From NCBI GenBank assembly GCA_965368115.1, contig CBDULQ010000010.1, forward strand, positions 1 to 30,120: DNA of 30,120 bases. Direction: 5' to 3'. The notes under the pieces are model-generated. The model did not search any database. It was given only the letters and a program-made list of their open reading frames with translations, and was not told the origin of the DNA. The stretch is from CBDULQ01 sp965368115 (GTDB taxonomy: Bacteria > Pseudomonadota > Gammaproteobacteria > SZUA-229). Of this stretch, positions 7,980 through 15,118 are shown piece after piece (within the stretch, counting starts at the first letter, position 1; every line of letters begins with the position of its first letter). The translations under genes were made by a program, and so were the position numbers.

Positions 7980-9359
7980 TCAGGACGTAATTTCTCTATA
8001 CAGGGCAGCACCATGGCTGGCCTGCGGACCGCTGAGAATGAATCCGACCACGTGATCGTTCACCACATAGTCGAGCCGACCTTCGCCGCCTGGTTTAGGC
8101 GCGAGTGAGGTGTCGGCGTTCTCGACGGGAGGAGGACAAATGGCAAGTGGAAAACTCGGGGTCTTGACCCGAATCAGCGGCGGATGAATATCGAACGGCC
8201 GGTGCTCGCCGCGCAGTTGTGCCGCAATGGTTTCGGCCTGACGACGAATCGGCTCGATATAGGCAAAGATACGACCTTCGACCGATGCGCAATCGCCGAT
8301 GGCGTACACGGCCTTATCTGATGTCTGCATCATACGATCGGTGGCGATACCCCGGTCGATTTCCAGCCCGGCTTTTTCTGCCAGCGCCGTGTCGACTACC
8401 AGGCCAGCGGCGGATAGTACCAGGTCAGTTCGGCATATATCACCGGAAGACAACACAGCTTCCAGTTCGTCCCCGGTATGTTTAAGTGCCAGCACCCGGT
8501 TGTTCATGCGCCAGACTACACCGCGATTTTCCAGTGCCTGTTTTAAAGCCGCAGCCATATCTTCCGGCAACAGACTCGAGAGGGGATGTTCGGCCGGATC
8601 GATCACGGTGACTGCGTAGCCGGCGGTAGTCAGGTCTTCGGCGAATTCGCAACCGATCAGACCCGCACCGAGAATCGTAATATGTTTAATGCTGGCGTCG
8701 AGTTTTTTGCGTAAATCACGATATGACGCCAGGTCGTTTACACGCAGAATACAATCGGCTGCATCACCATCCACGCTCAACTTACGTTGCTTTGCACCCA
8801 GCGCAAGCACCAGCTTGCCATAGCTAATACCACCTTTAACAGTGGTCAAACGCTTTTTGGTTCGATCGATTTTAATAATGCGGGTTTGCGTGCGCAGTTC
8901 GATACCCAGTGACTGCGCCTTACTTTCCGCATCCTGATCGGCCAGGTCGTCTGCCGTTTTGTGATGCGCAAAAGCGGTAGAAAGTGCCGGCTTGGGGTAG
9001 CTCGAGCCATCACAGGCGCTTACAAGTAAAACAGGAGTCTCGCTGTCCTGCTGACGAATGGCTTCAGCTACCGACCAGCCGGCAACACCGGCTCCGACGA
9101 TCACAATATAGTCATCGCCACCGCGACTCAGGCCCCCGGGTTTCTTGCTAACCATCTTCGACTGCGCAGCAACTGCCGGTGCTTCCGGCAGTAAACGCAG
9201 ATCACTTTTAGCCAGCCCGCACAGGGGACACATCCAGTCATCGGGAATATCGTCGTATCGAGTACCAGGCGCCAGGCCCGAGTCCGGATCGCCGACCGCT
9301 TCATCATAGATGTAGCCGCAGGCATCACATATCCAGCGTTGATAAGGCAGTTCACTCAT
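7980..9359 (-). CDS. Rubredoxin-fused FAD-dependent (rubredoxin) reductase
   Basis: 459 residues. Residues 1-57 are a complete rubredoxin with iron ligands Cys11, Cys14 (CDACGYIYD) and Cys44, Cys47 (CPLCGL). After a short linker comes a pyridine-nucleotide disulfide-type FAD reductase: FAD motif GAGVAG at 89-94, NAD(P)H motif GAGLIG at 231-236 and a late FAD motif IGDC. Known relatives pass electrons from NAD(P)H through FAD to a separate rubredoxin; here donor and carrier are joined in one chain. The start lies one base after the DUF302 stop (TGATATG), so translation is probably coupled. Inferred role: electron supply to an oxidoreductase or oxygen/peroxide-reducing step of this operon, perhaps the ACAD-like flavoprotein. 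Confidence 0.92.
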   Translation of the reverse strand: MSELPYQRWICDACGYIYDEAVGDPDSGLAPGTRYDDIPDDWMCPLCGLAKSDLRLLPEAPAVAAQSKMVSKKPGGLSRGGDDYIVIVGAGVAGWSVAEAIRQQDSETPVLLVSACDGSSYPKPALSTAFAHHKTADDLADQDAESKAQSLGIELRTQTRIIKIDRTKKRLTTVKGGISYGKLVLALGAKQRKLSVDGDAADCILRVNDLASYRDLRKKLDASIKHITILGAGLIGCEFAEDLTTAGYAVTVIDPAEHPLSSLLPEDMAAALKQALENRGVVWRMNNRVLALKHTGDELEAVLSSGDICRTDLVLSAAGLVVDTALAEKAGLEIDRGIATDRMMQTSDKAVYAIGDCASVEGRIFAYIEPIRRQAETIAAQLRGEHRPFDIHPPLIRVKTPSFPLAICPPPVENADTSLAPKPGGEGRLDYVVNDHVVGFILSGPQASHGAALYREITS

Positions 9360-9360
9360 A

Positions 9361-9741
9361 TCAGGATACCGTTACCGCATCCAGAATCTTGCCGAAGATG
9401 ACATCCAGTTCTTCTCCGACTTCGCTCAAAGCTGCGGAATCATAGGGCGCAAAAGTTTCACTCGGCATGCGACAGGCGACCTTCACTTCGTCACCGTCTT
9501 CATACACATGAATACGTAATGGAATATCATGGCCGGCCGGTTTGCAGGCGGCCCAGACGCGAATGGCGAAATCCGGCCGGAACACTTCGAGGATCTGATC
9601 GGCAGGCACCTGCTTGCCCATTTTCGCCGCATTGGCCTGGCCGTTGATATGAGCGACCACACGCATATTCTGCGCTTCGATCTCGGCGAGTAATTTTTCG
9701 ACTGCGGCATCCGCCGACAGCCCGGTTACGAATGTTTTCAT
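9361..9741 (-). CDS. DUF302 domain protein
   Basis: A 126-residue soluble protein matching the DUF302 fold: N-terminal AAVEKLLAEIEAQNMRVVAHI, then the central VFRPDFAIRVWAA, and later the stretch VKVACRMPSETFAPY. DUF302 proteins are widespread and of unknown biochemical role; some accompany sulfur or redox genes. It lies between the ACAD-like gene (70-base gap containing an 8-bp tandem repeat) and the rubredoxin-reductase gene (1-base gap). The ribosome-binding site is weak (GAGATAG before ATG 9741). It has no signal peptide, so it is probably cytoplasmic. Confidence 0.88.
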   Translation of the reverse strand: MKTFVTGLSADAAVEKLLAEIEAQNMRVVAHINGQANAAKMGKQVPADQILEVFRPDFAIRVWAACKPAGHDIPLRIHVYEDGDEVKVACRMPSETFAPYDSAALSEVGEELDVIFGKILDAVTVS

Positions 9742-9763
9742 GGCTGTTCTATCTCACGGGTTC

Positions 9764-9786
9764 AGGGAGTTAGGGAGTTAGGGAGT
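9764..9786. repeat. Short tandem repeat AGGGAGTT x ~3
   Basis: AGGGAGTT is present at 9764-9771 and 9772-9779, with a third, partial copy AGGGAGT at 9780-9786. It lies in the 70-base gap between the ACAD-like and DUF302 genes. An 8-bp unit is prone to slippage; here it would change only the spacing within the operon. Confidence 0.7.
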
Positions 9787-9811
9787 GACCGTTACAAACT
9801 CATCGATGAAC

Positions 9812-10942
9812 TCAACCGGCCTCCATTGCATCGAGTTCCTTGCGAAGGTGTTTGATCGCCGGCGTGACGATGGCAACAAAATAGGACTCTCGCAGCTTAC
9901 GCTGGGCCGGCGCGGTTTTCAGATAACCTTTGGCGCCGGTATGCAGCATGGCAGACTGAGATGCGCGCAATGCCAGCTCGCCTGCAGCGAGTCGTAACTG
10001 AAGAATTTCGCGGAAAAAATCCGGCGAGGTTTCGAACGGGTCTTCAGCCAGTGCAAGCGCTGCGTCGACGGCATCATCCAGCTCTTCCTGCAACTCCTCG
10101 GGACGATCTTCCAGGTAACAATTGACGTGACCGAGCATGGGTTCGACTTCGCGGCAGATGTCGATACAGGACTGGATGTTGCCCACGCCCATACCGAGCT
10201 GCAGCATCACGATCCCGGCCCGCGCTCGCTTCAGAAAAGCAGCGCCGTCATGGTCGATGACCATGGCATCCGGGATGAACACATTATCGAAAATACAGGC
10301 AAAGGTACGGGTACCTTCAAGCGCAGTGAAGTGCGCGGACTGACGCAAACTGAAACCTTCCATGGCACAGTCGATCAGCGCCATGACGCTTCCACCGGGT
10401 TCACCTTTCAGCTCGAATAAGGTACCGAACACATGGTCGTCGCCCAGGTTGGACACCCATGGCAGAGAACCATTGACCAGGTAACCGCCGTCGACGCGAG
10501 TCCCCTTGAGGCGTAAGTCCTCGATGCCGGCAAACGCCTTCATGGTGTTAGACATACCGGTACCACCCAGCACTTCGCCGGTTGCCACTTTAGGCAACCA
10601 GACATCGCGCACCTCGGCACTTTCCGCATTCTGCAGATACCAGCCGCAGGTGTCCTGACACCAGACGGCAAAGCCTGTCGACATGCATTCATGAGACACC
10701 GCGGCCATGCCCTTGATGGCGGCACCCAGGTCGTGTTGACCGTCCATGCGCGCAGCCGAGAGATGTTGCCGATACATATCGATGCCACCCAGTTTGCGCA
10801 TCACCGCTTCAGGGTAATAACCATCGACATCAATCTGTACTGTTAAGGGTTTCAGGTCTTTGTCGATAATGCCCTGGGCAGCTTCTAACATCGCCGATTC
10901 ATCTAACAGGGTATCGGGCACTAACGTCGCGGGTATGCTCAT
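9812..10942 (-). CDS. Acyl-CoA dehydrogenase-like flavoprotein
   Basis: About 376 residues with the acyl-CoA dehydrogenase architecture: a helical N-terminal domain, the middle beta domain (VLGGTGMSNTMKAFAGIED, then GGYLVNGSLPWVSNLG) and a helical C-terminal domain (LRLAAGELALRASQSAMLHTGAKGYL). The usual C-terminal catalytic Glu context (YEGT-type loop) is not evident; RESYFVAIVTPAIKHLRKEL stands there. It may therefore not be a classical beta-oxidation enzyme. FAD-dependent ACAD relatives also act as nitroalkane oxidases or sulfur-scavenging monooxygenases. Start ATG 10942 has AAGGA seven bases upstream; the frame is open further to a TTG at 10963. It follows the osmC-like gene by 24 bases in the same sigma-54 operon. 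Confidence 0.85.
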   Translation of the reverse strand: MSIPATLVPDTLLDESAMLEAAQGIIDKDLKPLTVQIDVDGYYPEAVMRKLGGIDMYRQHLSAARMDGQHDLGAAIKGMAAVSHECMSTGFAVWCQDTCGWYLQNAESAEVRDVWLPKVATGEVLGGTGMSNTMKAFAGIEDLRLKGTRVDGGYLVNGSLPWVSNLGDDHVFGTLFELKGEPGGSVMALIDCAMEGFSLRQSAHFTALEGTRTFACIFDNVFIPDAMVIDHDGAAFLKRARAGIVMLQLGMGVGNIQSCIDICREVEPMLGHVNCYLEDRPEELQEELDDAVDAALALAEDPFETSPDFFREILQLRLAAGELALRASQSAMLHTGAKGYLKTAPAQRKLRESYFVAIVTPAIKHLRKELDAMEAG

Positions 10943-10966
10943 GATGATGTCCTTTACACTCAAAAA

Positions 10967-11515
10967 TCAGGCGGAGATAACTTCAAGTTCAACATTGTTG
11001 CGCAGCGTATTGGCAACAGGCGACCAGACATTGGAATGATTGATGATATCGGCAATCTCTTCTTTGGAGGCATCACCATCCGCATCGATCTTCACACGCA
11101 CAGCGGAGAAACCCAGGGTCTTCGCTTCGTCGAGATCACCGGTACCCCAGACAGCGGTCACGTTGATATCGCCTTCCAGTTCCAGTTCCAGTTTAGTGAG
11201 TTTGACACCGCGTGCAGTGGCATTAGCGTGCACGCCAACAGCGAGGCACGCACCCAGCGACGCGAGTACCGCTTCGGAAGGATTAGGCGCATTGTCTTCG
11301 CCAAGCAGATGAGGCGGCTCGTCGATCAGCATCGGCTCCAGATTACGCACGTATGTCTGCATGCGGAACTGGCCTTCACACACGGTTTTGGCTTTCAGCG
11401 TAACCACCGATTGCGGATTGGCTTTGCCTTTTTCACCCAGCGCTTTCAAGCCGTCTGAATCAAGCGGTCGCAGACAGCTCATGGATTTTGCTATAGTGAC
11501 TGGATCAGTACTCAT
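10967..11515 (-). CDS. OsmC/Ohr-family protein, first gene of a sigma-54 operon
   Basis: 182 residues of the OsmC family (thiol-dependent organic peroxide reduction in characterised members). The first reactive Cys is in SLGACLAVG (Cys90). The place of the second Cys (family pattern CPV-NTL) is VWSPVANTL with Ser165, so the usual two-Cys redox centre is incomplete. AGGAGAA precedes ATG 11515. It is the first gene after a perfect sigma-54 element at 11563-11578 and leads a row of five genes. Because the second Cys is absent, the peroxidase role is uncertain; it might instead handle a sulfur or cyanide-related adduct, which is inference. Confidence 0.9.
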   Translation of the reverse strand: MSTDPVTIAKSMSCLRPLDSDGLKALGEKGKANPQSVVTLKAKTVCEGQFRMQTYVRNLEPMLIDEPPHLLGEDNAPNPSEAVLASLGACLAVGVHANATARGVKLTKLELELEGDINVTAVWGTGDLDEAKTLGFSAVRVKIDADGDASKEEIADIINHSNVWSPVANTLRNNVELEVISA

Positions 11516-11562
11516 GATGTGTTCTCCTGTTTTATCAGTGATGGACTGTTTGCAGGAGAAAT

Positions 11563-11578
11563 TGCAACCGCTGTGCCA
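11563..11578 (-). promoter_or_regulatory. Sigma-54 promoter of the osmC-to-porin operon
   Basis: On the minus strand TGGCAC-AGCGG-TTGCA, an exact match to the sigma-54 (RpoN) consensus with the required 5-base spacing. The predicted start site is near 11552, about 37 bases before ATG 11515. Activator-like sites lie at 11654-11700, about 100-150 bp upstream. Confidence 0.85.
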
Positions 11579-11607
11579 GACCTGGAATCAAACGCCAAAT
11601 CAATCAG

Positions 11608-11793
11608 TTAAGTGATTTTTATAACTTTTTGAGCAGTTCTTGATTGCAGCACTTTGTCGACAATGTCGATTAAAGCCGGGTTTTTGTCGAGATTGTCGAA
11701 CTCCTCGGCCATTCTTTTTTCAATACACACGAAATCTTCACAATCACATCCTTCGCCGGACAAAAATTTTCGGCGCCACATGTATTCAACCAT
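11608..11793 (-). CDS. Small Cys-containing protein, hypothetical
   Basis: A 61-residue frame starting at ATG 11793 (a GAAGG lies about eight bases upstream); the frame extends to 11841 without better signals. The product is charged and helical-looking, with a small Cys cluster GCDCEDFVC and the C-terminal stretch LIDIVDKVLQSRTAQKVIKIT. I do not recognise a family. It lies between the two divergent sigma-54 promoters and overlaps the putative activator sites 11654-11700, so the sequence may be constrained for binding rather than coding. It stands upstream of the osmC-operon promoter and is therefore not part of that transcript. Confidence 0.45.
   Translation of the reverse strand: MVEYMWRRKFLSGEGCDCEDFVCIEKRMAEEFDNLDKNPALIDIVDKVLQSRTAQKVIKIT
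11654..11700. promoter_or_regulatory. Putative activator sites (TTGTC repeats) for the osmC operon
   Basis: Two clusters are seen. TTGTCGACAA (11654-11663) is a perfect palindrome followed by ATGTCGA, 9 bp in phase. TTGTCGAGATTGTCGA (11684-11699) is a 9-bp-spaced direct repeat. They lie at about -102 to -148 relative to the predicted sigma-54 start, the usual distance for NifA-class enhancer sites. The same half-sites recur at 11814-11845 and 18149-18170. Confidence 0.55.
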
Positions 11794-11813
11794 TTTCAAA
11801 TACCTTCGGCTGA

Positions 11814-11845
11814 TTGTCCTGATTGGCGACAGTGCTGACATTGTC
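11814..11845. promoter_or_regulatory. Putative activator sites for the rhodanese operon
   Basis: TTGTC (11814-11818) is followed 9 bp later by TTGGC (11823-11827). GACA (11828-11831) is followed 9 bp later by GACA (11837-11840), and then TTGTC (11841-11845). The cluster lies at about -84 to -115 from the predicted rhodanese start site and shares half-site sequence and 9-bp phasing with the other two clusters in the window. It is less regular than they are. Confidence 0.45.
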
Positions 11846-11902
11846 CTGCACTTCTGCTCAACGTGAAGGCATGGAATGCCGTTTTAACGCGAAGTGCATG
11901 CA

Positions 11903-11918
11903 TGGCACAGAGGTTGCT
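11903..11918 (+). promoter_or_regulatory. Sigma-54 promoter of the rhodanese operon
   Basis: TGGCAC-AGAGG-TTGCT matches the sigma-54 consensus exactly, with correct spacing. The predicted start site is near 11929, about 29 bases before ATG 11958. It is divergent from the sigma-54 promoter at 11563-11578. Confidence 0.85.
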
Positions 11919-11957
11919 CAGTGGAATGCTAGTAGACAACGCACAGGAGCCTCCCCC

Positions 11958-12821
11958 ATGAGTGAAAACATTTTGATCTCCCCTACCCAGCTTCATGAAA
12001 TGTGTGAATCATTGCCGACGGTAATCATCGATACCCGATCACCCGATACCTATGCAGCCGGTCACATTCCGGGCGCCGTCAATATTCACGATATCTTTAC
12101 CTATCTCGCCACCTCGTCCAAGGAAGGCCTGGAAGAATTACGCAGCAAATTTGCCGAAGCCTTCGGCGCAGCAGGTTTGTCCGGCGACGAAGTCGCAGTA
12201 ATTTACGAAGAGACCATGAATACCGGTTTCGGTCAGTCCTGCCGAGGCTACTTCCTGCTCGAATTCCTGGGCTACCCGAAAGCCGCCATTCTGCATGGCG
12301 GATACCAGGCCTGGGTTGCGGAAAGCCTGCCGACAACAACCGAAGCCACCCTGCCTGAAGCCAAATCGTTCAGCATCGACGAAGCCGCCGCCGGTATCAT
12401 GCTCACCAAGGACGACATGCTGTCTGCGCTGGATAATCCGGGCATCGTCAAACTCGACGTGCGTGATGTGGACGAATGGGTGGGCACCAGTTCATCGCCT
12501 TACGGCATCGATTTCTGTCCGCGTAAAGGACGTATTCCGGGCGCTGTCTGGCTGGAATGGTATCGTATGATGAAACCGGGTGAAGAAGTTCCGATGTTCA
12601 AGAGCAAGGAAGAATTACAGGCCGAGTGCAGCACCGTCGGCATCAATCCGGACACACCGGTTTACCTGTACTGTTTCAAGGGTGCACGCGCCTCGAATAC
12701 TTTTGTGGCGCTAAAAGAAGCCGGAGTTAAAGATGTACGCCTTTATTTCGGGTCCTGGAATGAATGGTCACGTGATCCCGAACTACCGATCGAACCCGGT
12801 CACAGTAGCTGGGCAGCATGA
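11958..12821 (+). CDS. Two-domain rhodanese (thiosulfate/mercaptopyruvate sulfurtransferase family)
   Basis: 287 residues with two rhodanese domains. The N-terminal one (VIIDTRSPDTYAAGHIPGAVNI, residues 22-43) is structural. The C-terminal one has DVRDVDEW and the active-site loop CFKGAR with Cys239. Such enzymes move sulfane sulfur, for example thiosulfate plus cyanide to thiocyanate and sulfite. The loop is not the CGSGVT type of classical 3-mercaptopyruvate transferases, so the donor is open. Start ATG 11958 is chosen because AGGAG lies eight bases upstream and it sits downstream of the sigma-54 promoter; the frame is open back to 11823 but would then cross that promoter. The stop overlaps the next start (ATGA). 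Confidence 0.92.
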   Translation: MSENILISPTQLHEMCESLPTVIIDTRSPDTYAAGHIPGAVNIHDIFTYLATSSKEGLEELRSKFAEAFGAAGLSGDEVAVIYEETMNTGFGQSCRGYFLLEFLGYPKAAILHGGYQAWVAESLPTTTEATLPEAKSFSIDEAAAGIMLTKDDMLSALDNPGIVKLDVRDVDEWVGTSSSPYGIDFCPRKGRIPGAVWLEWYRMMKPGEEVPMFKSKEELQAECSTVGINPDTPVYLYCFKGARASNTFVALKEAGVKDVRLYFGSWNEWSRDPELPIEPGHSSWAA

Positions 12822-13288
12822 TGACTGAACTAAGTGCGCTGATCCAGGCATTGCACGGCATTGCCGCCACGGCCTGGATCGGCGGCATTTTTTTCGCTTA
12901 CATGGCGCTACGCCCTGCCGCCAACGCAGCCCTGGAGCCGCCACTGCGACTCAAACTCTGGCACGCCGCCTACAGTCACTTTTTCCCCTGGGTGTGGGTG
13001 TTCATTGCGGTACTACTGATCACCGGTTACAGCGACCTGTTCATACGCTTCGACGGCTTTGACAGCACTGCACTATACCTGACACTGATGCACCTGATCG
13101 GCCTGCTGATGATCGCATTCTTTGGGTATCTTTATTTTGGATTGTATCGTGCGCTGGGACGTGCGCTCGCACAAACCGATACGCCCGCCGCGGCCGCAGT
13201 GATGAACCGAATGCGCCCGGTTATGGCCACCAATCTCAGTCTCGGATTGTTGATGGTCGCCATCGGCATCTCCGGACAATATTTCTAA
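12818..13288 (+). CDS. CopD-like four-helix membrane protein
   Basis: 156 residues, very hydrophobic, with about four membrane spans (around residues 5-27, 47-70, 86-108 and 132-153). Conserved-looking His and Trp residues at span ends (ALHGIAATAWIGG, LWHAAYSHFFPWVW, LMHLIGLLMI) resemble the CopD/heme-binding membrane family. Members have been linked to copper handling or quinone/heme electron transfer. The start overlaps the rhodanese stop, so the two are translationally coupled and share the sigma-54 promoter. The pairing suggests that the sulfurtransferase product or its reducing equivalents are handled at the inner membrane; this is inference. Confidence 0.8.
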   Translation: MMTELSALIQALHGIAATAWIGGIFFAYMALRPAANAALEPPLRLKLWHAAYSHFFPWVWVFIAVLLITGYSDLFIRFDGFDSTALYLTLMHLIGLLMIAFFGYLYFGLYRALGRALAQTDTPAAAAVMNRMRPVMATNLSLGLLMVAIGISGQYF

Positions 13289-13300
13289 GCGAACTCAAAT

Positions 13301-14920
13301 TCAGATTTCGATTTGCAGTTTCTTGATGCGGTAATGCAATTGCCGCGGCGTCATCCCCAGGCTCAGTGCGGCGCGGGTTTTGTTACCGTGATGTTTTCTC
13401 ATCGCGGCGACGATACTTCCCTTATCGTTTTCATTGACTTTGATATACGGGCGTAAACCTTCGGCGGAGAAATCATGATCGTAATACTGGGGGCTCGGGC
13501 TGGGCGGATTATGCGAGACATAACTCGCATCGCTGAATGCAAGCGCTTTGTCGGGCGTATTGATACCTTCCTCGTCCACCAGGATATCCTTGATCAGGTC
13601 GCTGGAGATTTGCGTATCGGTACACATGAGCACCGCTCGTTTGATGAGATTCTCCAGCTGGCGAATATTGCCCGGCCATGAGTATCCATCCAGCACCTCG
13701 ATCGCACCCGGCGCAAATACCACGTTCTGCCCGTATTCCTGGTTGGCCGCGTTGAGAAAATAACGCGCCAGAATCGGCACATCACCTTTTCGAGAACGTA
13801 ACGGCGGAAGCCGAATGGGAAACACATTCAGGCGGTAAAACAGATCCAGCCTGAATCGATTTTCGTTCACGGCTTCCTGCAGGTTTTTGTGTGTTGCGGC
13901 AAGCACACGCACATCCACTTTAATATCCTTGCTGCTGCCAACCCGTTGAATCACTTTCTGTTCCAGCACTTTCAGCAGTTTCGCCTGCAGGTCCAGATCC
14001 AGATCACCGATCTCGTCGAGAAACAGGGTACCGCCGGACGCCATTTCCACCTTACCGCGCTTCAAACCAGTGGCGCCGGTGAAAGCACCTTTTTCATGAC
14101 CGAACAGTTCAGACTCGATCAACGATGCCGGAATCGCGGCACAATTGATACTTACAAAAGGCCCTTCCGCCCGGTCGCTGGCCAGGTGCTGCATTTTTGC
14201 AAAACGCTCCTTGCCGGTGCCCGATTCGCCGAGCAGCAACACGGTGGTCGAGGTACCTGCCACCTGCAGCGCCTGTTGTATTGCCTGATACAGTGCCGGA
14301 CTCTGGCCGATGATGCCGTAATGCGCACCCTTGCTTTCCAGTTTGTTTTTCAGCAGGCGGTTTTCCGATTCCAGATGCGCGGTGCGCTCCGCAATCAGTT
14401 CATTCACGCGCAGGGCCTGACCGATGAACGTGGCCAGCACCTGCAAAAGAGCGACATCCCGTTGAAAAGGCCTTTCACGTTGGCGCAAACGATGCACCGC
14501 AAGCACACCGGCAGGAAACTCATCGAGAATAATGGGTACGGCAATAAACGCCACCGCCTCATCGGGCAGGGTAGTGCGATCAACGGCTCGCGCCAGGTAG
14601 GTGGTTTCTTCGTCGATATTCTGGATCAGCGCCAGCTGTCCGGTTTGATACACCTTGCCGGTAATCCCTTCACCGATGGAATAGCGGCCACGTGCCCGCT
14701 CTTCTTCGGTTAGACCGTAGGCATATTTGATGGACAGTTCACCGTTCACCTCTTCAGGCAGTAACACACGACCGCGATTCAGTCCGAGTAGCTCTGACAG
14801 CAGGCGCAGTATGCCCTTGATGGCCGGTGCGGGATCGGCGGATTTGGTAATCAGTCGAGCGGCTTCCTGTAATACCAGTAATTCCGCTTCGGGTGTGGTT
14901 GCTAAAGTCTGAACATTCAT
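13301..14920 (-). CDS. NifA-like sigma-54-dependent transcriptional activator
   Basis: 539 residues in the NifA/FhlA-type order. An N-terminal GAF sensor spans about 15-175. The AAA+ domain has Walker A GESGTGKE (231-238), the sigma-54 contact loop GAFTGA (278-283) and Walker B TLFLDEIGD. A Fis-type helix-turn-helix lies at the end (NKTRAALSLGMTPRQLHYRIKKL, about 511-535), very like NifA. The interdomain linker lacks the Cys-X4-Cys pair of oxygen-sensitive NifA proteins. No nif gene is in the window; the surrounding promoters belong to cyanate, rhodanese and redox genes. It converges with the CopD-like gene and lies downstream of the ABC operon. A near-consensus sigma-54 element at 14966-14981 suggests autoactivation. 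The GAF ligand is unknown. Confidence 0.93.
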   Translation of the reverse strand: MNVQTLATTPEAELLVLQEAARLITKSADPAPAIKGILRLLSELLGLNRGRVLLPEEVNGELSIKYAYGLTEEERARGRYSIGEGITGKVYQTGQLALIQNIDEETTYLARAVDRTTLPDEAVAFIAVPIILDEFPAGVLAVHRLRQRERPFQRDVALLQVLATFIGQALRVNELIAERTAHLESENRLLKNKLESKGAHYGIIGQSPALYQAIQQALQVAGTSTTVLLLGESGTGKERFAKMQHLASDRAEGPFVSINCAAIPASLIESELFGHEKGAFTGATGLKRGKVEMASGGTLFLDEIGDLDLDLQAKLLKVLEQKVIQRVGSSKDIKVDVRVLAATHKNLQEAVNENRFRLDLFYRLNVFPIRLPPLRSRKGDVPILARYFLNAANQEYGQNVVFAPGAIEVLDGYSWPGNIRQLENLIKRAVLMCTDTQISSDLIKDILVDEEGINTPDKALAFSDASYVSHNPPSPSPQYYDHDFSAEGLRPYIKVNENDKGSIVAAMRKHHGNKTRAALSLGMTPRQLHYRIKKLQIEI

Positions 14921-14965
14921 GCGCTGTATCGAAACATTGGTTACATTGTAAACATTCTATACAGG

Positions 14966-14981
14966 TGCAATATCCAGGCCA
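14966..14981 (-). promoter_or_regulatory. Possible sigma-54 promoter of the activator gene
   Basis: On the minus strand TGGCCT-GGATA-TTGCA: TGGC and TTGCA are intact and the spacing is correct, but two -24 positions differ from consensus. The predicted start is near 14955, about 35 bases before the activator ATG. No TTGTC cluster was found upstream. A 9-bp triple repeat (ACATTGGTT, ACATTGTAA, ACATTC) lies at 14934-14957, over the predicted start. Confidence 0.45.
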
Positions 14982-15118
14982 TATTCAAAGCCGATTTAAA
15001 TGAAGCACTTACGCGCAATGCAGAAAAAATCCAGGCAGACGGCCACCGATACCTGCACAACATCGACGCAGTCGCGCATGTTTGAAGTGCGTGGACGGCG
15101 TCCCTGCCATCTTCGAAT

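Noticed and set aside
11823..11957. Upstream extension of the rhodanese frame to 11823
   Set aside because: It would cross the perfect sigma-54 promoter at 11903-11918; ATG 11958 has a good ribosome-binding site and the domain begins there.
13889..14713. Long plus-strand frame opposite the activator gene
   Set aside because: Antisense shadow of the activator; composition (Gln/His/Arg rich, no motifs) is not protein-like.
13301..14920. Nitrogen-fixation regulator NifA proper
   Set aside because: No nif genes nearby, no Cys-X4-Cys linker, and the promoters in reach belong to cyanate, rhodanese and redox genes; called NifA-like only.
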